The position numbers and the translations under genes are program-made. Source: JABDQA01 sp963824415 (GTDB taxonomy: Bacteria; Desulfobacterota; Desulfobulbia; Desulfobulbales; Desulfocapsaceae). From it: DNA of 64,000 bases. The notes below the pieces were generated by a model. That model made no database searches, was not told the DNA's origin, and worked only from the letters and a program-made list of their open reading frames with translations. Shown piece by piece: positions 8,783 to 17,045 of the stretch (positions are counted from its first letter, which is position 1; the number at the start of each line of letters is the position of its first letter). The DNA lies in the NCBI GenBank assembly GCA_963824415.1, contig CAWGPM010000001.1, positions 186,001 through 250,000 on the forward strand, given 5' to 3'.

Positions 8783-9088
8783 TTACGGCAACCATAAAAA
8801 CCGGTCGAAATCAATTTTTCCCCGATGATTGAAAACGATACCCTCATTTTCAAGAAGTTGCCTTTGCTGCAAATGGCTCATCGAGGCTCGCGGTGAAATC
8901 TCCTGCCTGCCATTCACCACCCGGTGCCAGGGCATCTCCTGTTTGGCAGAGCTTGAATAGAGCAGGCGGGCGACCTGCCTGGCTCCGCGATGGTTGCCGG
9001 CTGCCGCAGCAATGATGCCGTAGGTGGTTACCCTGCCCGGCGGAATGCGCCGAATCGTCTCTATGATGCGTCTGCTGAATGGGTCCAT
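8783..9088 (-). CDS. Alkyltransferase-like protein (ATL), MGMT family
   Basis: This 101-residue protein corresponds to the C-terminal DNA-binding domain of O6-alkylguanine-DNA alkyltransferase. It keeps the Arg finger helix (GARQVAR) and the PxHRV active-site loop, but that loop reads PWHRV: Trp at about residue 54 replaces the alkyl-accepting Cys. This is the defining feature of ATL proteins, which bind alkylated guanine without repairing it and flag it for nucleotide excision repair. The start is ATG 9088, preceded directly by an in-frame GTG at 9091. No strong Shine-Dalgarno is visible. Confidence 0.9.
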   Translation of the reverse strand: MDPFSRRIIETIRRIPPGRVTTYGIIAAAAGNHRGARQVARLLYSSSAKQEMPWHRVVNGRQEISPRASMSHLQQRQLLENEGIVFNHRGKIDFDRFLWLP

Positions 9089-9364
9089 CACGGCGGCTCT
9101 AGCGATGTTTCAGGTCATCTTTGGTTCTTCTTACAAGCATGGTGCCAGTCTAGCACATTATTGCGCATTCGTTCAGCCCAATTCTTGCAGCCACCGGCGC
9201 TGAGCTGGAGCTGCTGTCATGGCGTTGTGGGAGGTGGCTGAAGACTTGGAGTGCTTCGGCTGGAATCATCTGCATTGATGTATATTCTGTACAGAAAGCA
9301 CGAACAATACCGGTTCTACCCAGGTGTTGCTCGCGTGATACTCTTTTCACTGGTGAGCCAAGCG

Positions 9365-10468
9365 ATGCCGTATTCCTCAAACTTCGATAATCTCTCTACC
9401 ATAATCAAGCACAATTGTGAGGTGTCCGATGCCCGGGACCATGGCATTTACTCAATGTGTTCGATGGTGCTGAAACTGAGAAACCTCTATAAATTCGAGC
9501 ACGGTCTCGAGCCCTGGGAAGAACCCGATTCGGCCGACCTGCTGGACTGGATTGAGCGCAAAGAAGCACATTGGCAGGAGCTGGCCGAGCAGCCGTTTCA
9601 GGACCTGGTGGTTAATTCCACTGCAGCGGATCCTTTCGAGGTCGAAATTGTCAATGCAGGACTTGCTGAAACGGGCCTCTTCTATGGCGCCGGCTATGGC
9701 CGGTCGATGAAAACGATTTTTTTCCTGGCCGAATTGCTGGGCAAACGCAGCGTCGAAGGCTGCCCGGTGACTGTGCTGGGCAACGAACGGGTGCGGGAAA
9801 TGGCCAGCCCGTTTGCGATGGTGCAGGATAACCAGATCATTATCCGGCTCGACCCATTGCGTTTTTTCCTTTGGGATCATATCCAGGAACTGCGCTCTTC
9901 CTGCAGGAGTTCGTATCGTTACACCCTGCAGTCCTATGGTCTGCTCAAAGATGACGCTCTGGACCAACAACGTTTCAGAACGAGGCTCGATCAGATCGTC
10001 GACACCGAAACCGAGATGTTCATACATCATGAGGTGGGGGAGATGCTGCAGGATACTTTGGACAGCCGGACCCTGAGAAGCATTATCGGCCGCTTCCCGA
10101 GTTCGGTGATCGAGTTCGTTTGCCGGGCGGTCAAGGATATCCTGGCCGATACCCATCCCCGGGGGGTGCTGTCTTACATCTCGCGGGAAGAAAAAGACTC
10201 CTCGCTGGGGCTCTATGTTTCCTTTCTTGACGGTCTGCGGCAAAAACTGTTTCCAGAAATGGCCGGAGCCTGGGAAGAGTTCTTCAGGACCAGTACCTGG
10301 AAAGGCGTTGAACTGGCCAGGCGGCAGTGCCGCAGCAGAACACTGGCCCTGGGCGAAGAGATCGTTAGAATCGAAGAAATGTTCGAGGATGAGTCCGATG
10401 CGCAGATTCAGGCCCGGTTCAATGAGCGGGTCCTGCAGCCGCTGGGCCTTGATCTTCCGACAGGATGA
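9365..10468 (+). CDS. Conserved protein resembling Sfum_1244/DUF6866 family
   Basis: This soluble protein of about 367 residues has an N-terminal pattern NCEVSDARDHGIYSMCSMVLKLRNLYKFEHGLEPWEEPD and WIERKEAHW. I associate that pattern with the Sfum_1244 family of deltaproteobacteria (recollection, not searched). It has no membrane segment and no recognisable catalytic motif. The C-terminal ~150 residues are helical and include VEFVCRAVKDILADTHPRG-like and EEFFRTSTWKGVELARRQC segments. The function is unknown. I prefer the ATG at 9365 because the family-like N-terminus starts immediately after it and GGTGAG lies upstream; the frame is open back to 9251. A terminator hairpin follows about 50 bases after the stop. 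Confidence 0.72.
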   Translation: MPYSSNFDNLSTIIKHNCEVSDARDHGIYSMCSMVLKLRNLYKFEHGLEPWEEPDSADLLDWIERKEAHWQELAEQPFQDLVVNSTAADPFEVEIVNAGLAETGLFYGAGYGRSMKTIFFLAELLGKRSVEGCPVTVLGNERVREMASPFAMVQDNQIIIRLDPLRFFLWDHIQELRSSCRSSYRYTLQSYGLLKDDALDQQRFRTRLDQIVDTETEMFIHHEVGEMLQDTLDSRTLRSIIGRFPSSVIEFVCRAVKDILADTHPRGVLSYISREEKDSSLGLYVSFLDGLRQKLFPEMAGAWEEFFRTSTWKGVELARRQCRSRTLALGEEIVRIEEMFEDESDAQIQARFNERVLQPLGLDLPTG

Positions 10469-10518
10469 CTCAGCCCGACATCAGTCTGTCGATCTGGGCT
10501 GGGACTCTGGGCGAAAAA

Positions 10519-10546
10519 AAAAGAGGCAGGGAATCCTGCCTCTTTT
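10519..10546. terminator. Bidirectional rho-independent terminator
   Basis: AAAAGAGGCAGG (10519-10530) pairs perfectly with CCTGCCTCTTTT (10535-10546) around a GAAT loop. An A-run precedes it and a T-rich run follows, so it can end transcripts from the Sfum_1244-like gene (+) and possibly from the cold-shock gene (-). Confidence 0.85.
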
Positions 10547-10662
10547 CTATCCTGCCATGTGCGATCCATCGCCCTGGCATCAATGCTTTGTTGATGCAGG
10601 CAAGCCGGTTATCAGCCCGTCCACCGGGAGGACCCGAACCGGATTTACGGGGGCGCAGTTCG

Positions 10663-10863
10663 CTAGATTTTCACAACGTTTTGTGCAGCCGGGCCTTTGG
10701 AGCCGTCGACAATCTCGAAGCTCACCCGTTCACCCTCTGCCAGGGTGCGAAAACCGTCAGACTGAATAGCTGAATGATGCACGAACACATCCTGGCCTCC
10801 ATCCTGTTCGATGAATCCAAAGCCTTTTGCATCGTTAAACCACTTTACTGTTCCTTCTGCCAT
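10663..10863 (-). CDS. Cold-shock domain protein (CspA family)
   Basis: This 66-residue single cold-shock domain has both nucleic-acid-binding motifs, RNP1 (KGFGFIEQ) and RNP2 (VFVHHSAI), plus the canonical N-terminus GTVKWFNDAKG. CspA-type proteins are cytoplasmic RNA chaperones that melt mRNA secondary structure. The start at 10863 has AGGAG 8 bases upstream. The upstream gap is unusually long (460 bases) and would fit a long structured leader, as known for cspA genes, but the promoter was not located. Confidence 0.95.
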   Translation of the reverse strand: MAEGTVKWFNDAKGFGFIEQDGGQDVFVHHSAIQSDGFRTLAEGERVSFEIVDGSKGPAAQNVVKI

Positions 10864-11323
10864 TACTCATACTCCTGTGTGGTGGGCATCATCAGCCCTT
10901 TTTTGTACTGCCGGTCCGTCAGTGACGAATTCGGCATCAGTCTGAAAATCAGACCGAGTTTTAATCCAGCCGGACAGCGCCTCTAAAACGGCTGTCTGCC
11001 CAGCGCTGCAGCTCTGTTGAAAAGGAGATCGGTGATATGATTTTTCGGCAACGAGATTGCAGGAAGACTACAAAAAGGATGGCGAGAATCGATAAGGTTG
11101 ATCTGTTTTTTTCGTTGTGAGCGGCTGCAAACTACTGTAGTTAAGAGATAAACACAAGGAAAATAAACTTCAGCCAGAAGGTTGTCAAGGCCATCTGAAA
11201 CAACCTGAAAAATATGTCTGGCTAATATCTGTTTTGTTGTCAGACCCTGTCACATCGTTGCTGTGTGCCTCAGGTCATCGATACAGGCGATAAATAGCCG
11301 CGGATCTTCCCGTTTGCTGGTAA
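10864..11323 (-). other. 460-base gene-free region, presumed csp leader/promoter
   Basis: No coding potential was found on either strand. Near the csp start, GGGC-ATCATCA-GCCC (about 10884-10898) forms a small hairpin directly upstream of the Shine-Dalgarno of the cold-shock gene. On the plus strand it is followed by six T residues, so it could also act as a weak plus-strand terminator. The remaining AT-rich stretch around 11040-11230 has no recognised element. Confidence 0.4.
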
Positions 11324-12322
11324 CTACAGGGTGATCCAGCAGTTTTCCCTGGCGGCAGCAAATATTGCCCTGATCACCCGGGTGTTCTTCAGACCATCTT
11401 CCAGCGTGGATTTGACCGGGCCGTTTTCCAGGATAGCCCGGGAGAAATCGTCGGCCTGCAGGGTATATTGATCCATGGTGTCAAATGAGTAGGTGGTGAT
11501 TTCCTCTTCGATCAGCGTGCCGCTGTCCTGGCGGATAATGCAGGGACGATCGTTGGGGGCGTTAAAGGGAATGACCACTTCCAGCCTGCCTCTGCTGCCG
11601 AGGATATTGACCCGCTGATACGGCACCAGCTGGGTGCTGACGCCGAAATGGGCCTGACCGCTGCCAAATTCCATGATCACGCTGCCCAGTCTGTCGGTCT
11701 GCATGACCGGGTCGAACTCCAGCAGGGCGGCGACCCGGCGTGGCTCGTCCTCGAACAGATAGCGGCAGACCGTAACCGGGTAGCAGCCGATATCCCACAT
11801 GGCGCCGCCGCCTACTTCAGCGATATTTCTTATGTTTTGCGGATCGATATTGTGATAGGAGAAAAAGCCCTGGATCATCCGCAACTCGCCCAGTTCGCCG
11901 CTGCGAACCTTGGACCGGGCGGCCTGCCACTGGGGGCTCGATTTGATCATAAAGGCCTCCGCTGCCTTGACTGAGCAGCGGTCCCTGGTGCGGATCAGGG
12001 CCTCTATTTCGCTGCTGTTCAGGCCCAGCGGTTTTTCGCAGAGCACATGCTTGCCGGCCTCCATCGCTTTTATGCTCCACGGGCAGTGCAGGTGGTTGGG
12101 CAGCGGGTTGTAAACGGCATCGATATCGGGATCGGCCAGCATCGCCTCATAGGAACCGTAAAATTTTTCAATACCGCACTGGCGGGCTGCCTGACGGGCT
12201 TTCTCCAAAGATCGGGAACTGATCGCAGTTACTTCAGAGAGCAATCCCCGCTGCATCGCAGGTATAACCTTCTGGGTGCCGATTTTTGCGGTACTGAGCA
12301 CTCCGTAGCGGATCTTTTTCAT
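11324..12322 (-). CDS. Gfo/Idh/MocA family NAD(P)-dependent oxidoreductase
   Basis: This 332-residue protein has an N-terminal Rossmann fold (IRYGVLSTAKIG), the family's CEKPLG motif with the catalytic Lys at about residue 97, and the C-terminal GFO/IDH/MocA beta-sheet domain starting around GELGELRMIQGFFSY. The family oxidises or epimerises sugars and cyclitols. GGGAMWDIGCYPV resembles the D-xylose/trans-dihydrodiol dehydrogenase subgroup, but the substrate is not determinable. The ATG at 12322 has AGGAGAG just upstream. It is encoded alone, downstream of a short palindrome and the merR gene on the same strand. Confidence 0.88.
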   Translation of the reverse strand: MKKIRYGVLSTAKIGTQKVIPAMQRGLLSEVTAISSRSLEKARQAARQCGIEKFYGSYEAMLADPDIDAVYNPLPNHLHCPWSIKAMEAGKHVLCEKPLGLNSSEIEALIRTRDRCSVKAAEAFMIKSSPQWQAARSKVRSGELGELRMIQGFFSYHNIDPQNIRNIAEVGGGAMWDIGCYPVTVCRYLFEDEPRRVAALLEFDPVMQTDRLGSVIMEFGSGQAHFGVSTQLVPYQRVNILGSRGRLEVVIPFNAPNDRPCIIRQDSGTLIEEEITTYSFDTMDQYTLQADDFSRAILENGPVKSTLEDGLKNTRVIRAIFAAARENCWITL

Positions 12323-12409
12323 GGGCTCTCCTGTCCTCACCGAGCGCTGATTGGGCGCTCAGGGGTGGCTCTTGTGTTAAGTCCATCGGAAACCGAGCAC
12401 TGTGATGCC

Positions 12410-12425
12410 GTGGACTAAAGTCCAC
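12410..12425. repeat. Short perfect palindrome upstream of the Gfo/Idh gene
   Basis: GTGGACT (12410-12416) and AGTCCAC (12419-12425) form a 7-bp stem with a two-base loop, extended by pairing GC-rich flanks. It lies between merR and the Gfo/Idh gene. It may be a regulator-binding site or a REP-like element; it has no T-run. Confidence 0.5.
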
Positions 12426-12517
12426 AGCCGTTTGATTGTTTACTTATTATATGATTTTTATACGGGGAGGACAACTACCACAGGCTCTACTGCGCCAGGT
12501 CTTGCGGGGGGCGAAAT

Positions 12518-12919
12518 TTATGCGGCGCCGTTGCTCAGCATCTCCACGATGCGGATGCGATAGTCGACGATATCCTGGCGCAGCGAGGAGAGGCTGGCCA
12601 TTTTTTCATCAATCGTGTTGATATGATGATCGAGAATTTCAATCAATTTCGGGGTAATGGTGGAAAAATCCTGATCGTTGATGTCGAAGATTTCGGACAA
12701 TTCCTGGATCTCCTTCAAAGATACCCCGAGAGCCTTGATTTTAAGGATGAATTTAAGCCTGAGCACATCATCTTCACTATAGGTTCTGGTCTTGCCGTCG
12801 AGCCGGTCATTTCTGCCCATCAGACCAATTTCCTCATAATAGCGAATGGTCCTGGTGGTGATGCCGAGCTCTTTGGCCAGTGCACCTATCTGCGTTTTGG
12901 TCTGCTGATCTATGCTCAT
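12518..12919 (-). CDS. MerR family transcriptional regulator
   Basis: This 133-residue regulator has an N-terminal MerR winged helix-turn-helix (QIGALAKELGITTRTIRYYEEIGLM, residues about 10-34) and a dimerisation coiled coil (residues about 80-125). It lacks the metal-binding Cys of CueR/ZntR/SoxR types, so it is not an obvious metal sensor. It resembles the LiuR-like branch that controls acyl-CoA catabolism (inference). AGGAA lies 7 bases before the ATG. It is divergent from the EMO-like gene, and similar ACGTAA-containing motifs lie on both sides of the intergenic region. Confidence 0.88.
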   Translation of the reverse strand: MSIDQQTKTQIGALAKELGITTRTIRYYEEIGLMGRNDRLDGKTRTYSEDDVLRLKFILKIKALGVSLKEIQELSEIFDINDQDFSTITPKLIEILDHHINTIDEKMASLSSLRQDIVDYRIRIVEMLSNGAA

Positions 12920-12960
12920 GGATGTTCCTGTTTGTTCCGGTGCCCGATCGGCTTATTTAA

Positions 12961-13123
12961 CCTTTACGTAATCTATCCTATAATAATAGCATGGCCGAGG
13001 AATTGCTGTCAAACAAATAAGAAACAATAAAAATTTAGTTATCTTCTGTTTTTTCCAGAGAAGCCTGTCAAGGTAATGGTGAAACTGTTTTGTGTTGACC
13101 TTAACGTAAACATATTTTATAAA
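12961..13123. promoter_or_regulatory. Divergent merR/EMO promoter region with paired ACGTAA operators
   Basis: CCTTTACGTAATC (12961-12973) and CCTTAACGTAAAC (13099-13111) share the pattern CCTTWACGTAAWC. The second is embedded in TTGACCTTAACGTAAA, an imperfect 16-bp palindrome that resembles LiuR-type MerR operators as I recall them. It overlaps a plausible sigma-70 promoter: TTGACC (13095-13100), a 17-base spacer, then TATAAA (13118-13123), reading toward the EMO-like gene. The arrangement suggests the adjacent MerR protein controls both directions. Confidence 0.55.
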
Positions 13124-13182
13124 AGATGGAACTGTTTTCGGGTAGACCCCGGTAAGGGGGTGTATCAGCAGAGGAGGGCAAG

Positions 13183-15171
13183 ATGGAATTTTCCCGCGAA
13201 ATTTACTGGAATGTCGGACACTCCGCCTTGACGCTGGTGCCGATGTATCTGCTGGCCATTGGTGCAGTGGTATTCGTCTTCTGGTCATTTCTGCAGAGGC
13301 GCAAGGTCTATCGGCTTGGCAAGGAGCTGAACCGCTTTGATAACCCGGCGGCCAGAACCGGGGTCATGGTTAAAGACATTATCCTGCAGAAACGGGTGCT
13401 GCTGGGCGGCGGTGCAGGGACCCTGCACGGTCTGTTTTTCTGGGGATTTGTGCTGCTCATTATCGGAACGACCCTGGTCTTCATTCAGGCCGATTTTACC
13501 GACCCGCTCTTTGATCTGGTTTTCCTCAAAGGCACCTTCTATCTTATCTTCTCCATAACGCTCGACCTGGCCGGTCTTGTTGTCCTGACCATGCTCGGAG
13601 GGCTGTTTGTCAGGCGTTATCTGATTCGTCCCGAAGGGCTTGAAACCAAGCGCGACGATGCCATCATGCACACCTTGCTGTTTGTTATCGTGATCACCGG
13701 TTTTATCGTTGAAGGGGCCCGGATGGCGGTGACCGAACTCGGCACTCCGCTGGCCCTGTGGTCTCCGGTTGGTCTTGTCTTTGCCCAGGTGCTGGCGGGT
13801 CTGGGTGAGCCTGCGCTGCTCACCCTGCACCGGCTCACCTGGTGGCTGCATCTGCTGCTGGTTATCGCCTTTATCGCGATCATTCCGTTCACCAAATTTC
13901 GCCATATCGTGACCACCAGCGCCAATTATTTTTTCGCCGACCGCGGCCCGAAAGGCAAGCTCACCAGCCTTGACCTCGAGGATGAGGAAGCGGAAAAATT
14001 CGGTGCTACCCAGGTTGGTGACCTGAGCTGGAAAGATATCTTCGATGCGGATGCCTGCACCCTGTGCAAGCGCTGTCAGGACCGCTGTCCCGCCTGGACA
14101 ACCGACAAGCCTTTGTCGCCGATGAAGGTGGTCAACCAGATCGGTGAAATCGCCTTTAGCCAGCCCGACAGGGATCTGATCGAGACCATCGGCAAGGAAG
14201 CGATATGGGCCTGCACGACCTGCCGGGCCTGCCAGGAGATCTGCCCCGCATCGATCGAGCATGTTTCGAAACTGATTGATCTGCGCCGCTCGATGGTGCT
14301 GATGGAGGGCGAGTTTCCCGGTGAGGAAGTGATGACTGCGATGGAGCAGACCGAAGTGAACGGCAATCCCCTGGGCAGCGGCTACGCCTCCCGCGGCGAC
14401 TGGGCCGAGGAACTGGGGGTGGTGCTGGCTGGTGAAGCAGCTGAGGTGGATGTGCTTTACTTTGTAGGCTGTTACGGCTCCTTCGATAAACGAAATATCC
14501 GTATTGCCAAGAGCTTTGTGACGCTCTGCGAGGCGGCGGGCGTTAAGGTCGGCATACTCGGCAAAGACGAAAAATGCTGTGGCGAGCCGATGCGCAAAAT
14601 GGGCAACGAATATCTCTATCAATCGCTGGCCATGGAAAACATCGAACAGCTGAACTCCTGCGGGGTGAAAACGGTTGTTACCACCTGTCCCCATTGCTAC
14701 AACACATTGGCCAAGGACTACCGCGACCTCGGCTTTACCATGGAGGTGCTGTCCTACACCGTATTTCTTGAGCAACTCATTGCCTCCGGGCAAATCTGAA
14801 GATCAAAGGCCGACGAATTTTCCTGCACCTATCACGATTCCTGCTATCTTGGCCGCCACAACGATATCTATGAACCACCGCGCAGCCTGATCAGGGCTGC
14901 CGGCGGCACCATCTTGGAGATGGACCGAAGCCGCGCCGAGTCTTTCTGCTGCAGTGCCGGCGGCGGCCGCATCATGGCGGATGAGAATATCGGGGAACGG
15001 ATCAGCGTCAAGCGGGTGCAGATGGCGGCCGCAACCGGTGCGCCGGAGTTGGTGTCCAATTGCCCGTTCTGTCTGAGCATGTTCGAGGACGGGGTCAAGG
15101 GCGCCGATCTTGAAGAACAGCTCAAGCCCCGGGACATTGCCGAGATTCTGGTTGAACGCCTTGCAACGTAA
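13183..15171 (+). CDS. EMO-like membrane Fe-S oxidoreductase (ETF:quinone), in-frame TGA at 14797
   Basis: The full frame would encode about 662 residues. It has an N-terminal NarI/HdrE-like membrane domain (about residues 15-240, six helices), two 4Fe-4S motifs (CTLCKRCQDRCP and CTTCRACQEICP at about 290-360), and two CCG (heterodisulfide-reductase-like) domains. This matches DUF224/EMO proteins, which pass electrons from ETF to (methyl)menaquinone during beta-oxidation. A TGA at 14797-14799 interrupts the frame in the linker between the two CCG domains. The same frame then continues with an intact second CCG domain (HDSCYLGRHN, FCCSAGGGR, NCPFC). No Cys is missing, so selenocysteine is unlikely. 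Alternatively, two compensating single-base errors may exist, since another frame reads LKIKGRR across the gap. SCP2 and thioesterase genes follow. Confidence 0.78.
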
Positions 15172-15197
15172 ACGTACGCCTGGAAAGGAGCCCGGCT

Positions 15198-15512
15198 ATG
15201 ATAGAATCTATTTTTGCATCCCTGGCCGATAATTTTGTGGCCGGTACAGTGGATAAACCGACCAGCTACTATTTCTCGCTGGGAGATCACAAGAAAAGTG
15301 TATATCTAACCGCCGAAAGCTGTCTGGTCGAAGACGGCCGCACGGTGGAAGAGGCTGACTGCGTGTGCAAGACCAGTGGTGAGTTCTTTGTCAGGATCTG
15401 GCAGGAAGGATACCGGCCCGGTATGGCCGATTTTCTCTCCGGTACCATCAAGTCGAACAACCCCACGGCGCTGCAAACTTTTCTGGCAGCGTTTGGTAAA
15501 AGCGATGCTTGA
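15198..15512 (+). CDS. SCP-2 sterol/lipid-transfer domain protein
   Basis: This 104-residue protein is a single SCP-2 domain. It has the VCKTSGEFFVRIWQEGYRPGMADFLSGTIKSNNPTAL segment typical of bacterial SCP-2 proteins. The domain binds acyl chains or acyl-CoA in a hydrophobic tunnel. It sits 26 bases after the EMO-like gene with AAAGGAG upstream, so it is likely cotranscribed and may present lipid substrates to beta-oxidation enzymes. A catalytic role is not expected. Confidence 0.85.
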   Translation: MIESIFASLADNFVAGTVDKPTSYYFSLGDHKKSVYLTAESCLVEDGRTVEEADCVCKTSGEFFVRIWQEGYRPGMADFLSGTIKSNNPTALQTFLAAFGKSDA

Positions 15513-15554
15513 AGAACGACTTTTGCAGCCACAATTCGCAGCAATAACTTATAC

Positions 15555-15953
15555 ATGAATGCACAGACCGAAATAACCGTGCGGGGCTATCATGCCGATG
15601 CCTATGGCCACGTCAACAATGCCAGATATCTGGAATTTCTCGAGGAGGGCCGCTGGGCCCTGCTCGAACAGAAGATCGATCTGCACAAATGGGCGAAGTT
15701 GGGCAGGATATTTCTGGTGGTCAATATCAATATCAACTACCGCAGGGTGGCAGGACCGGGGGAGATCCTTACCGTGACGACCGGTATTGAAAAAATCAAC
15801 CGCCGCTCGGTGGTCCTGAAACAGGAAATAACCTCCGGGCGGGACGGCGTGGTGGTGGTCGATGCGCTGGTCACCTTCGTGGTGGGTGGCGCCAATGGCC
15901 GGCCGCTGGTTATAGAAGGTGAGCTGGCAGAGGATTTGCAGCGCCTCGGCTGA
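15555..15953 (+). CDS. Acyl-CoA thioesterase, YbgC/FadM-like hotdog fold
   Basis: This 132-residue hotdog protein has the 4-hydroxybenzoyl-CoA thioesterase signature: the loop YHADAYGHVNNARYLEFLEEGRW, with the catalytic Asp at about residue 15 and the HVNN motif. The family hydrolyses acyl-CoA thioesters in the cytoplasm; FadM-type members release dead-end acyl-CoAs during beta-oxidation. It lies 42 bases after the SCP-2 gene and before a convergent radical SAM gene, so it probably ends the EMO operon. Confidence 0.87.
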   Translation: MNAQTEITVRGYHADAYGHVNNARYLEFLEEGRWALLEQKIDLHKWAKLGRIFLVVNININYRRVAGPGEILTVTTGIEKINRRSVVLKQEITSGRDGVVVVDALVTFVVGGANGRPLVIEGELAEDLQRLG

Positions 15954-15976
15954 TGCTTCGAGGCATCGTTTCCGGC

Positions 15977-16846
15977 TCAGAGGCCCCGCATATACTCTGG
16001 TTTGAGCGGGACGTTACCCCGCAGTGCCTTGTCGATCAGCTTGATGGTGGCTGCTTTGTCGCCGGGCAGCCGGGCCTTGATCGGCAGATAATTCGAGGCA
16101 TGGTTGGCATGGAAATAGCCGTCGCTGAGCTCCGTGTGGTAAAGCATGGTTCTCAGCTCTTCGAGCATCTGCCGGGGAGACAGCAGGTGAAAGCTCCCCT
16201 GTTCGTATTGCTGGTAAAGTCTGCTGCCCGGGGTGAGCATTAGAGAGAGTGCGCCGACATATTCAGGATCAATTAGGCTGAGGACCCGGCCGGTCTCGAT
16301 GGCATGGATCCGGGAGCGTTGCTGCTGGGCAATGCCTAAAATGACGGTGATGGAGAGTTTTATGGACGCTGAACGAACCTTCCGACCCATCTCCACCATG
16401 ACGGCTGCATCGGCCCCTTTATCGATCTGTTTCAGGGTTTCATCATCGCCCGATTCCAGGCCGAGATAAACGATGCCAAGGCCGAGATCATGCAATTGCT
16501 CCAGCTCTTCAACGCTCTTAGCCTTGATGTTCTTCGGGTTGGCATATGCGCCGACCCGTTCCACCCAGGGCAGTTTTTCTCTGATCTGTTCAAGGATGGC
16601 GACCAGGCGCGGCTGGGGCAGGATCAATGCGTCCCCGTCGCAGAGAAACAATCGTCTCTGGCGCCTGCAGTGGTCAGCGGCAAAATCGATATCGGCTTTG
16701 ACAATGGAGTCGTCCTTGATGCTGAAGCGGCTCTGCGCATACATCGAGCAGAAACTGCATTTGTTGTGGGAGCAGCCGGTGGTGACCTGCAGGAGAATGG
16801 AGTTGGCCTCACTGGGCGGCCTGAATATATTTCCCTCGTAGTGCAT
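15977..16846 (-). CDS. Radical SAM protein (B12-independent, coproporphyrinogen-oxidase-like branch)
   Basis: This 289-residue radical SAM enzyme has cluster ligands spaced C25-x4-C30-x2-C33 in TTGCSHNKCSFC. That differs from the textbook CX3CX2C but is typical of this uncharacterised subfamily. It keeps the glycine-rich DGDAL and the GLESGDDETLKQIDKG segments. SAM is cleaved to a 5'-deoxyadenosyl radical; the substrate is unknown. I chose ATG 16846 because similarity to the family begins at NIFRPPSEANS; the frame is open to 16966. No strong Shine-Dalgarno is visible. It is convergent with the thioesterase gene. Confidence 0.8.
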   Translation of the reverse strand: MHYEGNIFRPPSEANSILLQVTTGCSHNKCSFCSMYAQSRFSIKDDSIVKADIDFAADHCRRQRRLFLCDGDALILPQPRLVAILEQIREKLPWVERVGAYANPKNIKAKSVEELEQLHDLGLGIVYLGLESGDDETLKQIDKGADAAVMVEMGRKVRSASIKLSITVILGIAQQQRSRIHAIETGRVLSLIDPEYVGALSLMLTPGSRLYQQYEQGSFHLLSPRQMLEELRTMLYHTELSDGYFHANHASNYLPIKARLPGDKAATIKLIDKALRGNVPLKPEYMRGL

Positions 16847-17045
16847 CTGTCGATGGTTTGCAGCGCTAATGGTTGTCTGAGATTGCCCTGACCCTTCAGG
16901 CCAAGTAGTCCTGCGCACAGTTTCAGGATTAGGATAATGGTTAGAGTCCAGGCGTGCAATAAGCAATGAAGGTTGAACGAGATAGTCTGCCGTGCGCGCT
17001 GGTAATTTTGTTGCTGCGCATGAATTTCACAATAGAGCGGTTGCT

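Noticed and set aside
13285..14793. 502-residue antisense frame over the EMO-like gene
   Set aside because: It mirrors a well-supported gene with clear domains; the long open frame is explained by GC-rich codon usage.
14797..14799. Selenocysteine at the TGA in the EMO-like gene
   Set aside because: The codon is in a linker, no Cys is missing from either CCG domain and no downstream hairpin is visible. Kept only as an item to verify.
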